34,669 nt of DNA from CAYQQU01 sp964419545 (GTDB lineage Bacteria > Bacteroidota > Bacteroidia > Chitinophagales > Saprospiraceae). Made by a program: the position numbers and the translations under genes. Location: contig CAYQQU010000060.1 in assembly GCA_964419545.1 (NCBI GenBank), positions 1 through 34,669 on the forward strand. The letters are read 5' to 3'. Below, one piece after another: positions 23,929 through 31,011 of this stretch. The notes under the pieces are model-generated. The model had not been told where the DNA came from and searched no databases. It saw only the letters and a program-made list of their open reading frames with translations. Every line of letters starts with the position of its first letter. Within the stretch, counting starts at the first letter, position 1.

Positions 23929-24090
23929 ACCGGATTATTCATGGATTCATCCATTGCCGCCCGCCATTCTGCTCGGCTCACTCACCGTATCTGGGGATAC
24001 TTGCCTGCAGGCAGGCGCCTCCGTGTCGACCTCCTGCGCGAATGTAAGCCTGACGACCGTCAAAACGAAGAACCCATGAATCATCCGGGT
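23929..24090 (+). repeat. Dispersed MITE-like repeat, family A, copy 3
   Basis: Left end CCGGATTATTCATGGATTC; right end GAACCCATGAATCATCCGGG, an imperfect inverted copy of it. The internal CACCGTATCTGGGGATAC block and the CTGACGACCGTCA block match the copies at 5159 and 5891. It lies about 45 bp after the response regulator stop. Confidence 0.75.
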
Positions 24091-24175
24091 TTGCTTTTTC
24101 AAAAAACTATCCATTTGGGTAGGTTGCTGCCTGCAACATTAATTTTACCTTCATTTTGTCTTGCGGAGATGCTAA

Positions 24176-24337
24176 GAGCTTGTTTGGAGGTAGTGCTTTT
24201 GAAGCGAAAAACTCAGATTTTGGGTTCTCCCGAAGGGATTTTTCCGGCTCATAGCAGCGCTACGGGTCGGAAAAATGCCACAGGGAGGTTCCAAAAGCTG
24301 GGTTTTGCAGCCAAAATGACTACCTCCAAACAAGCTC
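24176..24337 (+). mobile_element. MITE-like element, family B, copy 2
   Basis: Identical by eye to the 162-bp element at 11810-11971, with the same inverted ends GAGCTTGTTTGGAGGTAGT. No clear target duplication is visible (flanks CTAA and TCAA). It sits in intergenic sequence, about 85 bp after a family-A repeat. Confidence 0.85.
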
Positions 24338-24480
24338 TCAAAGATCATGCTAATGGAATACCGATGCGGTCAGCGCAGTTGCGCCCGGAGTTATTGTCGC
24401 AAAACTACCCAAAGCGGTAGTTCCCCGGTTGCCGCCACCCTTTTATCTTGTAAGCACAAAAAGCATTACCATTATTTGTT

Positions 24481-24552
24481 GTTGGAAACTATTGAGAGTT
24501 TTTTTCATACTAGTCCAACCGATGTCGCGCGGCGCCCCGCGCGACATTTTTG
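24481..24552 (+). ncRNA. Candidate small structured RNA ending in strong terminator
   Basis: The segment can fold as stem GTTGGA / TCCAAC (24481-24486 with 24514-24519), enclosing AAACT / AGTTT. A perfect 11-bp terminator stem follows, ATGTCGCGCGG / CCGCGCGACAT (24522-24547, loop CGCC), then a run of T. The T-run is on the plus strand only, and no plus-strand protein gene ends nearby, so the terminator may belong to a short RNA. It faces the convergent outer-membrane protein gene. The promoter is not clear. Confidence 0.35.
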
Positions 24553-24559
24553 TTACGGC

Positions 24560-25237
24560 CTATCGTATCTGATAAGCGGCGTGCAGGTTAATGACGTAAC
24601 TGGTAAACCGTTTGAATAATTCCGGATCATCGGTTTCCAGCCGGTAGATGGGAACCAGGTCGATCTGGGCGCGTATTCCGAAGCCCAACTGGGGTATCGG
24701 CAGCCAGACGATATCGCCGAGCCAGCTGAAGGCGCTGCTGCGCAGGTCTTCTTCGAGGGGGTCGAAATTGAATGGGCGCACCCGCCGTGCTCCTGGCTCG
24801 ATAGTAGCGCTGGTGAGGCGGCCGAACGCCAGACCGGTGGCCAGTTGCAGCCCATATTCGCCTTCCAGGTCGGCGCCGGTCAGGTACCGGATCATTACCG
24901 GGATTTCGGCATAGTTGATCGAAACATCAACGGGGTTGGACAGTAGCGTCTTTTCTTCATCGGACGGGCGGGAGCCTTTCTGACTGAACAACAACTCTAC
25001 GGCCAGTTCCAGCCGCGGTTTCAGCACCACCGAACCTCGCAGTCCCACCATCAGTCCCGGTTTGTGAAAACCCTGCTGCCGGTCGCCTTCGATCTGGGCG
25101 ATGTTCAGCCCCACGATAGCGCCCGCCCGAAACAGCTCGTCCCGCTTGCGACGCCGCTGGGCCTCGCTGGAGTCCGGAAGAAAAAGTAAAGCAAGAAAAA
25201 CCAGGGAACAGATTCGAATCATCATACTTCTATACAT
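24560..25237 (-). CDS. Outer-membrane beta-barrel protein (PorT-like fold)
   Basis: A 225-residue exported protein. Starts at MYRSMMIRIC or, 12 bases later, MMIRIC both give a signal peptide ending at SSEAQ; the first is reported. After a basic linker (RRRKRDELF), the sequence is a series of amphipathic strands (AGAIVGLNIAQIEGD, PGLMVGLRGSVVLK, LELAVELLFSQKGS, YAEIPVMIRYL, YGLQLATGLAFG, GFGIRAQIDLVPIY, INLHAAYQIR) typical of eight-stranded PorT-type barrels of Bacteroidota. No partner gene indicates its task. It is a single gene with no neighbour on the same strand close by. Confidence 0.8.
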   Translation of the reverse strand: MYRSMMIRICSLVFLALLFLPDSSEAQRRRKRDELFRAGAIVGLNIAQIEGDRQQGFHKPGLMVGLRGSVVLKPRLELAVELLFSQKGSRPSDEEKTLLSNPVDVSINYAEIPVMIRYLTGADLEGEYGLQLATGLAFGRLTSATIEPGARRVRPFNFDPLEEDLRSSAFSWLGDIVWLPIPQLGFGIRAQIDLVPIYRLETDDPELFKRFTSYVINLHAAYQIR

Positions 25238-25371
25238 TTCCGCCAAGGTAGAAAAAGGCCGGCAACTATCGGGGATTTGGCGGGGTGGTATATGACGGTA
25301 AAAAGACGCATGTGAGGTTGAAGCTGAGGGCCCCGTCAAAATTGATTTCAGCCTTCACTCAACTCGGCAGA

Positions 25372-25800
25372 TTATTCCGGTGCAAGCTGAGGATATACTG
25401 CTTCGGCGATTGCCCAAACCGCCCTTTTGAGGTGATCGGGCACGTTCTTTTTGGTGAATTCGGTGACTTTGGTCGTCGAAAGGAATTCCTGGATGAGGTA
25501 ATCGTCGAAATAGAAGAGCAGGCTTTTGAAGGCGCCGCCCGCGGGGATCAGGTCGGAGACGTGGTACATGCCCCGCGGGATGAAGAGGACCTCCTTGGCT
25601 TTGACCCGGATCCGCTTTTCGTCGTAGGTGCGGATGCGCTGTTCGCCGGCCAGCAGGATGGAGATGACGTGATTGGAGATATAGCCCTGCCGGTCGAGAA
25701 CGGGCGCAGTCAGTTCTTTTTGCAGGATACAGACGTTGCCGTCCCGCAGGATGGTGGCGACACCGGGGGCGTCGAAGAGGCGTTGGGGTATCAGGATCAT
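25372..25800 (-). CDS. AraC-type cupin sensor domain without the DNA-binding half
   Basis: A 142-residue protein (start MILIPQRLFDAPGV) resembling the N-terminal cupin of ExsA-like AraC regulators: NHVISILLAGEQRIRTYD, VKAKEVLFIPRGMYHVSD, FKSLLFYFDDYLIQEFLS. AraC family proteins usually carry two C-terminal helix-turn-helix motifs and are about twice this length. Here a stop follows directly after the sensor part (ends QLAPE), and no HTH is seen in any frame downstream on the minus strand. It may be a truncated regulator or a stand-alone cupin. It is divergent from the VOC gene. Confidence 0.7.
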   Translation of the reverse strand: MILIPQRLFDAPGVATILRDGNVCILQKELTAPVLDRQGYISNHVISILLAGEQRIRTYDEKRIRVKAKEVLFIPRGMYHVSDLIPAGGAFKSLLFYFDDYLIQEFLSTTKVTEFTKKNVPDHLKRAVWAIAEAVYPQLAPE

Positions 25801-25959
25801 CAATTTACAGGATTTTGCACCCAATGGGCGCGGATTGCCGGAAACCCATTCCGATGGAAAAATGTAAGGATGCAAAATATCTCGTAAAAAAATAACCCAA
25901 AAACGTCAGAAGTGATCATTTTTGATCAGATGATTGGTAAATTGGGTCAAAAGAATGAA

Positions 25960-26424
25960 ATGAGGACCATCCTTTTAGCATCTTTAATCCTGGCCTTTGT
26001 ACAGCCTGTACTGGCCCAGGAAAAAACGATTATGGATACCACCAAGCATCAATCGCCCATGCTCGGCCTGCGCACCACCATATACAAAGTAGGGGAAATC
26101 GACCGCGCCAAGGCCTGGTACGCCGAAGCTTTTCAGACGGCGCCGTATTTCGATCAGCCTTTTTACGTCGGCTTCAATATCGGCGGTTTTGAGCTTGGGC
26201 TGCAACCCGAGGAAAACCCGACGATCGACAAGCCCGAGAGCGTGGTGACCTACTGGGGGGTGGAAGATATTCAAAAAGAATACCGGCGGCTGATCGCGCT
26301 GGGGGCCGCCAAGAATGAAAAGCCTTATAGTGTGGGTGGGGAACTGATGACGGCCACGGTGAAAGATCCGTGGGGGAATGTGATTGGGTTGATCTATAAC
26401 CCTTACTATGGACAAAATGAATGA
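25960..26424 (+). CDS. Exported VOC (glyoxalase/bleomycin-resistance fold) protein
   Basis: A 154-residue protein. The start MRTILLASLILAF is preferred because it gives a signal peptide ending at VLAQ (residue 20); an in-frame start 16 codons upstream would bury it. The mature part is a single VOC domain of paired beta-alpha-beta-beta-beta units: LRTTIYKVGEIDRAKAWYAEAF, FNIGGFELGLQ, VVTYWGVEDIQKEYRRLIALGA, and TVKDPWGNVIGLIYNPYYG with the typical DPxGNxxGL ending. Most VOC enzymes are cytoplasmic metal-dependent lyases or dioxygenases, so a secreted form is unusual. It overlaps the next gene by 17 bp and is divergent from the AraC-type sensor protein. Confidence 0.85.
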   Translation: MRTILLASLILAFVQPVLAQEKTIMDTTKHQSPMLGLRTTIYKVGEIDRAKAWYAEAFQTAPYFDQPFYVGFNIGGFELGLQPEENPTIDKPESVVTYWGVEDIQKEYRRLIALGAAKNEKPYSVGGELMTATVKDPWGNVIGLIYNPYYGQNE

Positions 26425-27391
26425 GTTTGTTCAAGAAGGGCTTTATCCTCCCTATCGATCCGTGGCGGGGCAATTGGAAAGCCTGTTCAAAATTTCTTCA
26501 GCACGAGTCGAACGGATAAAACAAATCGATGACCTCGTTTTTCGGGTGCTGGATAGTGAGGGAAACCCGTTCAAATACAAAATATTCCGGGAATCTGGCG
26601 CCAATAAAAAATTAGCCCTGATCGCCATTGCTCAGTGGCTGAACGATTTGGCCGATCGGCTGGATTATGCTTTCCCTTACTTCCTGCCAAACCGAAACGG
26701 GGAATGGGTATCTTCGGTAAGCACTGAGTCGGGGCAACGCTGGGCCAGCCTGCAAAAATGGATCGATTGGCCGGTGTTGCCCCGATTTACGGAAAATGAC
26801 CTGTATCGCCTGGGACGATTAATGGCTATGATCCACTCTACGACAGCGTCGTATTCCGGTGAAGATCGTGCAATGAAGCGCATCGACGGCGCCTGGCTGC
26901 GAGGCCCTGCCCTGAGCGCCTTGACGGGATTCAGCGATCAACTGGGATGGTCGGCGGAAGACCGGAGACGGTTAACGCGAACGCTAACCAGCCTCAGCGA
27001 TTTTCTGGATCGGCAGGGCTATGATCGCGGCGCCTTCGGTTTGATCCATTCCGATTGGCATCGGAACAATATCCTTGCGCAAGGGGAATCATTGGCTCTG
27101 ATCGACTTTGAGGATGCCCTGATTGGGCACTATGCTTTGGATATCGGAATATTACTCAACGAACTTGCAGATTATCCCGATGCTTATCAGTCGTTCCGGG
27201 ATAGTTTTCTCAGGGGATATCAGGACATCCGGCTCCTGGAATTGGGTCCGGCCCAACAAAAAGCTTTCCGGGCTGTCGGTGATGCGATTTACGCCGAATG
27301 GGTGTGGCAGTTATCGCAGGCGTCGCGTTCGGGAAGGCCCGAAAGTTGGGATTATGGTTGTGAGGCGCTGCGGTCGTTGGTTGCCTTTTAG
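26408..27391 (+). CDS. Aminoglycoside phosphotransferase / choline kinase-like kinase
   Basis: A 327-residue cytoplasmic kinase-fold protein of the APH family. The catalytic loop is HSDWHRNN at 214-221 and the metal-binding segment LIDFEDALIGHYALD starts at 231. The N-terminal lobe (VFRVLDSEGNPFKYKIFRE) is consistent with nucleotide binding. Related proteins phosphorylate homoserine, choline, sugars, proteins (SrkA) or aminoglycosides; nothing here identifies the substrate, so resistance should not be assumed. The start ATG at 26408 lies inside the end of the VOC gene; a second ATG at 26417 is also possible. Overlap implies translational coupling. Confidence 0.85.
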   Translation: MDKMNEFVQEGLYPPYRSVAGQLESLFKISSARVERIKQIDDLVFRVLDSEGNPFKYKIFRESGANKKLALIAIAQWLNDLADRLDYAFPYFLPNRNGEWVSSVSTESGQRWASLQKWIDWPVLPRFTENDLYRLGRLMAMIHSTTASYSGEDRAMKRIDGAWLRGPALSALTGFSDQLGWSAEDRRRLTRTLTSLSDFLDRQGYDRGAFGLIHSDWHRNNILAQGESLALIDFEDALIGHYALDIGILLNELADYPDAYQSFRDSFLRGYQDIRLLELGPAQQKAFRAVGDAIYAEWVWQLSQASRSGRPESWDYGCEALRSLVAF

Positions 27392-27402
27392 TTTAGCCTG
27401 CT

Positions 27403-27439
27403 CTCCGGGTCCGACTTTGACTTCGAGTCGGGCCCGGAG
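27403..27439. terminator. Bidirectional hairpin between convergent genes
   Basis: A 14-bp stem, CTCCGGGTCCGACT / AGTCGGGCCCGGAG, with one G-U type pair and a 9-nt loop, lies between the stops of the kinase gene (27391) and the minus-strand gene ending at 27445. No long T-run follows on either side. Confidence 0.6.
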
Positions 27440-27444
27440 TTCCA

Positions 27445-28686
27445 TCACCGAACCATCATCAACCCCACCCGGACGATCAACCCTTCATCCAGCTGCTCCC
27501 CGGGGATAAATCCCGCCGTTTTGAAGCCCACCTGGGCATGCAGCCCGAGGGGTACTGCTTCTCCGAACTGATAATCCACTGCTCCGAGGAAGCGGCCGCC
27601 GAAGCCGCCGTCCGTGTCCCGGACGATATCCCCGCCCAGGCTCAGGCTGGGCTGGTCCCAGATATCGATGCGCGGTTCTAAACTCAGGCGTGGCCCCAAC
27701 GGGTGGCGCCAGCGTGCGCCGAGGCCCCAGAAGCGATCAAGCTTGCCGTCGCCCAGCCGCAGAGACAGTTCGTAGAGATCGCCCTCCCGCACCACGTGAT
27801 TCTCGATGAAGTATTCGCTGCCGAAGGGCGTGAGACCAAAACGGATCGAAGGGAGCCATTGGTAGGCGCCCACCTGGAGCATGGGCAGCGGCGCCGTATC
27901 CTGCCCGTCGTAGAGGTACGTTTTCAGGTAGGCGTAGATGGCGAAAAACTGGTAAATATTCAGAAAGTTGACCGATACGCGGCTCGATAGGTCGTTCAGC
28001 GTCAGTTGGTACGTTTCTTCCGTATCGAAGCCGTAGCGGCCGTTAATGCCTTCCAGGTAAGTGAGTACGAAATTGCCGATCTCGTTGGGGGCGAAGAGCT
28101 GGTTGCTCAGAATATAGGCGGTATAGTCGTGATGCGTGGAGAGGAAAAGCAGCGTCTCCCGGTAGTGGATGTCGCCGCGCAGCAGCCATTTGTCGCGTAA
28201 GGTGGTCGCCATCATCGAAGCGGACGACATGGCGCCCATGTTGATCACCGCCTCTTCGTGAATGCCGAATTCGCGCTTCCCCGGGATATTGCCCCGAACA
28301 GCAATGCCGTCGGCGCCGCCGTAGGGGGGAAAGAGCTCGATGGTGTAGGCGTTATTTTCCAACCCGAACTCCCGGTATCGGAAGCCGTGGCCGAACACCA
28401 GGCGCTGCCAGAAGTGGATGAGCAGGTCGACCTGCACGTCGAGCAACACCGATTTGGCCAGCCGGTAGCCCATGCCCGCCATCTTTTTGCCCCGCGTGTC
28501 TTCTTTCCAGTACGATCGCCGGATCAGGGTATCCTCAAATTCATAGGCCATGCGATGCACCGTCAGCAGGTTTTCGGCGCTGGCAAAGGAGGAGGCGTTA
28601 TCGTCCCAGATCAGGAAATAGCGGTCTTGGGCGGAGAGCAAATGGGGGAAGAGACAAACGAAAGCCAACAGGGTAATTAGGCGCAT
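27445..28686 (-). CDS. Exported, probably outer-membrane, protein of unknown function
   Basis: A 413-residue protein with a clear signal peptide (MRLITLLAFVCLFPHLLSAQ). The C-terminal half consists of alternating hydrophobic/polar strands (LYELSLRLGDGKLDRFWGLGARW, LSLEPRIDIW, LSLGGDIVRD, LGLHAQVGFKTAGF, GLIVRVGLMMVR), consistent with a beta-barrel. Residues 60-240 contain more helical segments and HYRETLLFLSTHHDY. I do not recognise a family. It converges with the kinase gene and is followed upstream by non-coding sequence. Confidence 0.75.
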   Translation of the reverse strand: MRLITLLAFVCLFPHLLSAQDRYFLIWDDNASSFASAENLLTVHRMAYEFEDTLIRRSYWKEDTRGKKMAGMGYRLAKSVLLDVQVDLLIHFWQRLVFGHGFRYREFGLENNAYTIELFPPYGGADGIAVRGNIPGKREFGIHEEAVINMGAMSSASMMATTLRDKWLLRGDIHYRETLLFLSTHHDYTAYILSNQLFAPNEIGNFVLTYLEGINGRYGFDTEETYQLTLNDLSSRVSVNFLNIYQFFAIYAYLKTYLYDGQDTAPLPMLQVGAYQWLPSIRFGLTPFGSEYFIENHVVREGDLYELSLRLGDGKLDRFWGLGARWRHPLGPRLSLEPRIDIWDQPSLSLGGDIVRDTDGGFGGRFLGAVDYQFGEAVPLGLHAQVGFKTAGFIPGEQLDEGLIVRVGLMMVR

Positions 28687-28850
28687 TTCTTTGGTTTTTG
28701 TCCCGCGAAAGGGGTACGGGCAATCATCCGGTCCGGATTTTCCCGGGCCGGTCTTTGATCGGCAAAATACGGAATATGGGTGGAGTGCCGTCAGGATTTC
28801 CCCGAATTAGTTTCGTCTGTCGCTACTTTTGAAAGGGAAGATATGATGAA

Positions 28851-28891
28851 CCGACGAATGCAGAACTGGAGTTCGTCCTACCATTCGTCGG
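28851..28891 (-). terminator. Hairpin after the baeRF gene
   Basis: A perfect 10-bp inverted repeat, CCGACGAATG / CATTCGTCGG, with a 21-nt loop that itself contains GAACTGGAGTTC. It lies 15 bp beyond the stop of the minus-strand baeRF gene. There is no T-run, so it may act as an RNA-stabilising or Rho-linked 3' end. Confidence 0.45.
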
Positions 28892-28905
28892 CACTAGGCC
28901 TGTTC

Positions 28906-30054
28906 TCAATACCGATAAATCGCGTTGACGTGCGTCCGGCTGTCCGGCAGGGCTTCCTGCGCATATTGAAATACCGTTCCGCCGTTGAAGTAGGTTTGCC
29001 GGGCGGCCCATTCCAGCAGTTCCACATCGCCGGGCTTAGGGTCATCGTGCAACGCTACGGTATTTTCGGCCGTTTGTATTGTGCCCCAGAGGTGTTCGTC
29101 TTTGTCGATGAACAATTGTTCGACGCGGCCGTCGCGGGCGCCGATCAGGATGTCTTTAATGTCATTCGAGGCCTTTTGATAAGCCAGCAGTTCGTCAAAC
29201 TTGCGCTCCTGTGCTTCTCGCCGATCGAAGTAGGTTTTCATCCGGGCCCAGGCTTTTTCGTGCAGCAATACCGGATCGTTATTTTCGGGATTGCCGCTGA
29301 CATGGAAGTCGACGACATGGTCGTATTGCGTCACCTCGCGGTAGATCGGCGCCAGGTAATCGACGAGCGCAAGGATCATTGGGGCGTCTTCATCGTGGAG
29401 CATCTGCATCAGCCCGTCGTCTACTTTCCGGAAGTATTCCGCTATTTCCTTTTCGGGCTGGTCCTTGCCCATACCGTGGCCGTGAAATATGGCATCGGCA
29501 TTACCGGCGCCGGGGTGATGTTGCAGGCTCGACCGATCGGTGTCGTCGTAGCCCAGGGCTTCCGCCCGGTCTTTGGGCACCAGGTCTTCGATGATTACCG
29601 GGGTAATGGAATACTGGTCTGCTTCGAAAAACCGGACTTCGTTTTGGCTCAGGGCCAGTATAAAGAAGCGGTAGGGCGATTTACTCACGAGCGGAATAAG
29701 CGGGCGGAGGAAGAACTGTTCACCCAGGTAAACGAAGCTGTTGAAGGTGATTGGCAAGATGAATTTTTCGAATGTATCGGCTCCGAAAAACAACGCCAGC
29801 CCGTCCGAAAGGTGCGGGAAAAAATCTTGATCTTCCAGCAGTTCGTAGCCGCTTTCCAGGTATCGGCGCGCTTCCTTTTCATTCATTCCGGTGTGCGCCA
29901 GCTTATCCCGGGCCTCATTCAGTGCGTTTTTCAGGCGAAGGCGGTCTTCTTCTACCTTGCCCGCCCGGTAAGTGGGTAAGTAAATGGATACCAAATGCGC
30001 TTCTTGTGAATGGAGCAATACGTCAAACTTCTCTTTATCGATCATCATAGTCAT
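28906..30054 (-). CDS. baeRF-type (eRF1-domain-like) protein
   Basis: A 382-residue cytoplasmic protein resembling the bacterial archaeo-eukaryotic release factor (baeRF) families, which share folds with eRF1/Pelota and are proposed to act on ribosomes. Features are VSIYLPTYRAG near residues 22-32, GLALFFGADTFEKFILP, FFILALSQNEVRFFEADQ, the QHHPGAGNADAIFHGHG segment near 178-194, PMILALVDYLAPIYRE, and the C-terminal DILIGARDGRVEQLFIDKDE. It has no signal or membrane segment. It lies 3 bp after the TonB-C lipoprotein gene, so the two are co-transcribed. The exact baeRF subfamily and role are uncertain. Confidence 0.75.
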   Translation of the reverse strand: MTMMIDKEKFDVLLHSQEAHLVSIYLPTYRAGKVEEDRLRLKNALNEARDKLAHTGMNEKEARRYLESGYELLEDQDFFPHLSDGLALFFGADTFEKFILPITFNSFVYLGEQFFLRPLIPLVSKSPYRFFILALSQNEVRFFEADQYSITPVIIEDLVPKDRAEALGYDDTDRSSLQHHPGAGNADAIFHGHGMGKDQPEKEIAEYFRKVDDGLMQMLHDEDAPMILALVDYLAPIYREVTQYDHVVDFHVSGNPENNDPVLLHEKAWARMKTYFDRREAQERKFDELLAYQKASNDIKDILIGARDGRVEQLFIDKDEHLWGTIQTAENTVALHDDPKPGDVELLEWAARQTYFNGGTVFQYAQEALPDSRTHVNAIYRY

Positions 30055-30057
30055 GTT

Positions 30058-30732
30058 TTATCGGATTGGTAAATAAACGATAGCTTTCCGGGGGGCGCCT
30101 TTGCGGCGGGCCGGCTCCCAGTGCGGCATTTCCCGGACCATCTGTTCCAGCTGTCTCCGCTCCGGGCACTGCTTGCAAGGCAGCCCGGCGATGGTGTCCA
30201 ATTGCGGCGCTCCGGAGGTGTCGATCTGAATTTTCAGCAAGATCGCACCGGTCTTGTCGGCCGTGAAACCGGCGGCGTAGGCTTGCACCGCTTCGCCGGA
30301 ACAGTCGATCGGCGACTCCGTTTCCAAACAATTTTTATTGAACAGAGGAGGCGTAAATGTCATAGAATCCGGCGCATTGATCTCGCCCAGGGTTTCTTCC
30401 ACTACGTCCGCCGGACTGACGGCGGGCTTATCTACGGAAGGGGTGCCGGGCATCAGTTGTCCGTTTTCGTCCAGCACCTCGTAGGTATAGTATTTATTGC
30501 GGAGCACATCCGTAACGTCCTGCCGAACTTTCTCATCCAGGATATCGCCGCTGGGCGGCTTGATTGCTTCGATGCTGTCCGAATAATCACCTGCTTCGGA
30601 CCCTTCGGAATTCGAAGGAGACTGACAGCCGAAAACCAGCAGGCAGCCTGTAATAACAAAAGTAAAGCTGAAAAGGAGAAAACGAGGGAAGCTTCTGACG
30701 GACAGCGCCTGGGATTTTCTATTGTAAAACAT
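30058..30732 (-). CDS. Lipoprotein with TonB-C-like terminal domain
   Basis: A 224-residue protein. The N terminus (residues 17-36) is a hydrophobic stretch ending LLVFGC, a lipobox with Cys36, followed by a Ser/Glu-rich tail. Residues 130-224 resemble the TonB C-terminal domain used in energy transducers: GAILLKIQIDTSGAPQLDTI, then the family-style ending MPHWEPARRKGAPRKAIVYLP. Residues 44-125 show no known domain. TonB proteins normally have an inner-membrane helix; a lipoprotein form would sit in the periplasm or outer membrane and could not couple to ExbBD in the usual way. The baeRF gene starts 3 bp downstream. Confidence 0.75.
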   Translation of the reverse strand: MFYNRKSQALSVRSFPRFLLFSFTFVITGCLLVFGCQSPSNSEGSEAGDYSDSIEAIKPPSGDILDEKVRQDVTDVLRNKYYTYEVLDENGQLMPGTPSVDKPAVSPADVVEETLGEINAPDSMTFTPPLFNKNCLETESPIDCSGEAVQAYAAGFTADKTGAILLKIQIDTSGAPQLDTIAGLPCKQCPERRQLEQMVREMPHWEPARRKGAPRKAIVYLPIR

Positions 30733-30789
30733 TGATTTTCTTTTATAAAACGGCCTGGCCGAGGGGATGTTCGGCCGTTCAAAATCTAG

Positions 30790-30953
30790 CCCGGGTGATT
30801 CATGGGTTCTTCGTCATGACGGTCGTCAGGACTGCGTTCGAGCAGGCGGGCGACATGCAGGCGTAATTCTAAATACGGTTGGGGAGCTACCTTAGCGGGG
30901 CAGATCGGCCGCCAGTTTGGCTTCGCAATAGAGGAATCCATGAACAGTCCGGG
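30790..30953 (-). repeat. Dispersed MITE-like repeat, family A, copy 4 (inverted)
   Basis: Read on the minus strand it starts CCCGGACTGTTCATGGATTC and ends GAACCCATGAATCACCCGGG, an inverted pair. The internal TGTCGCCCGCCTGC and CTGACGACCGTCATGACGA blocks match the other copies, while the GTATCTGGGGATACC block is replaced. It lies upstream of both flanking genes. Confidence 0.75.
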
Positions 30954-31011
30954 ATAGGATTTACCGAACATCGATTCCTTCTCTCCGTTTTAAAATAAAC
31001 GAAAAATTATT

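Noticed and set aside
26408..27391. Aminoglycoside resistance gene
   Set aside because: APH-fold kinases have many substrates; only the generic catalytic motifs are visible, and no mobile or resistance context exists.
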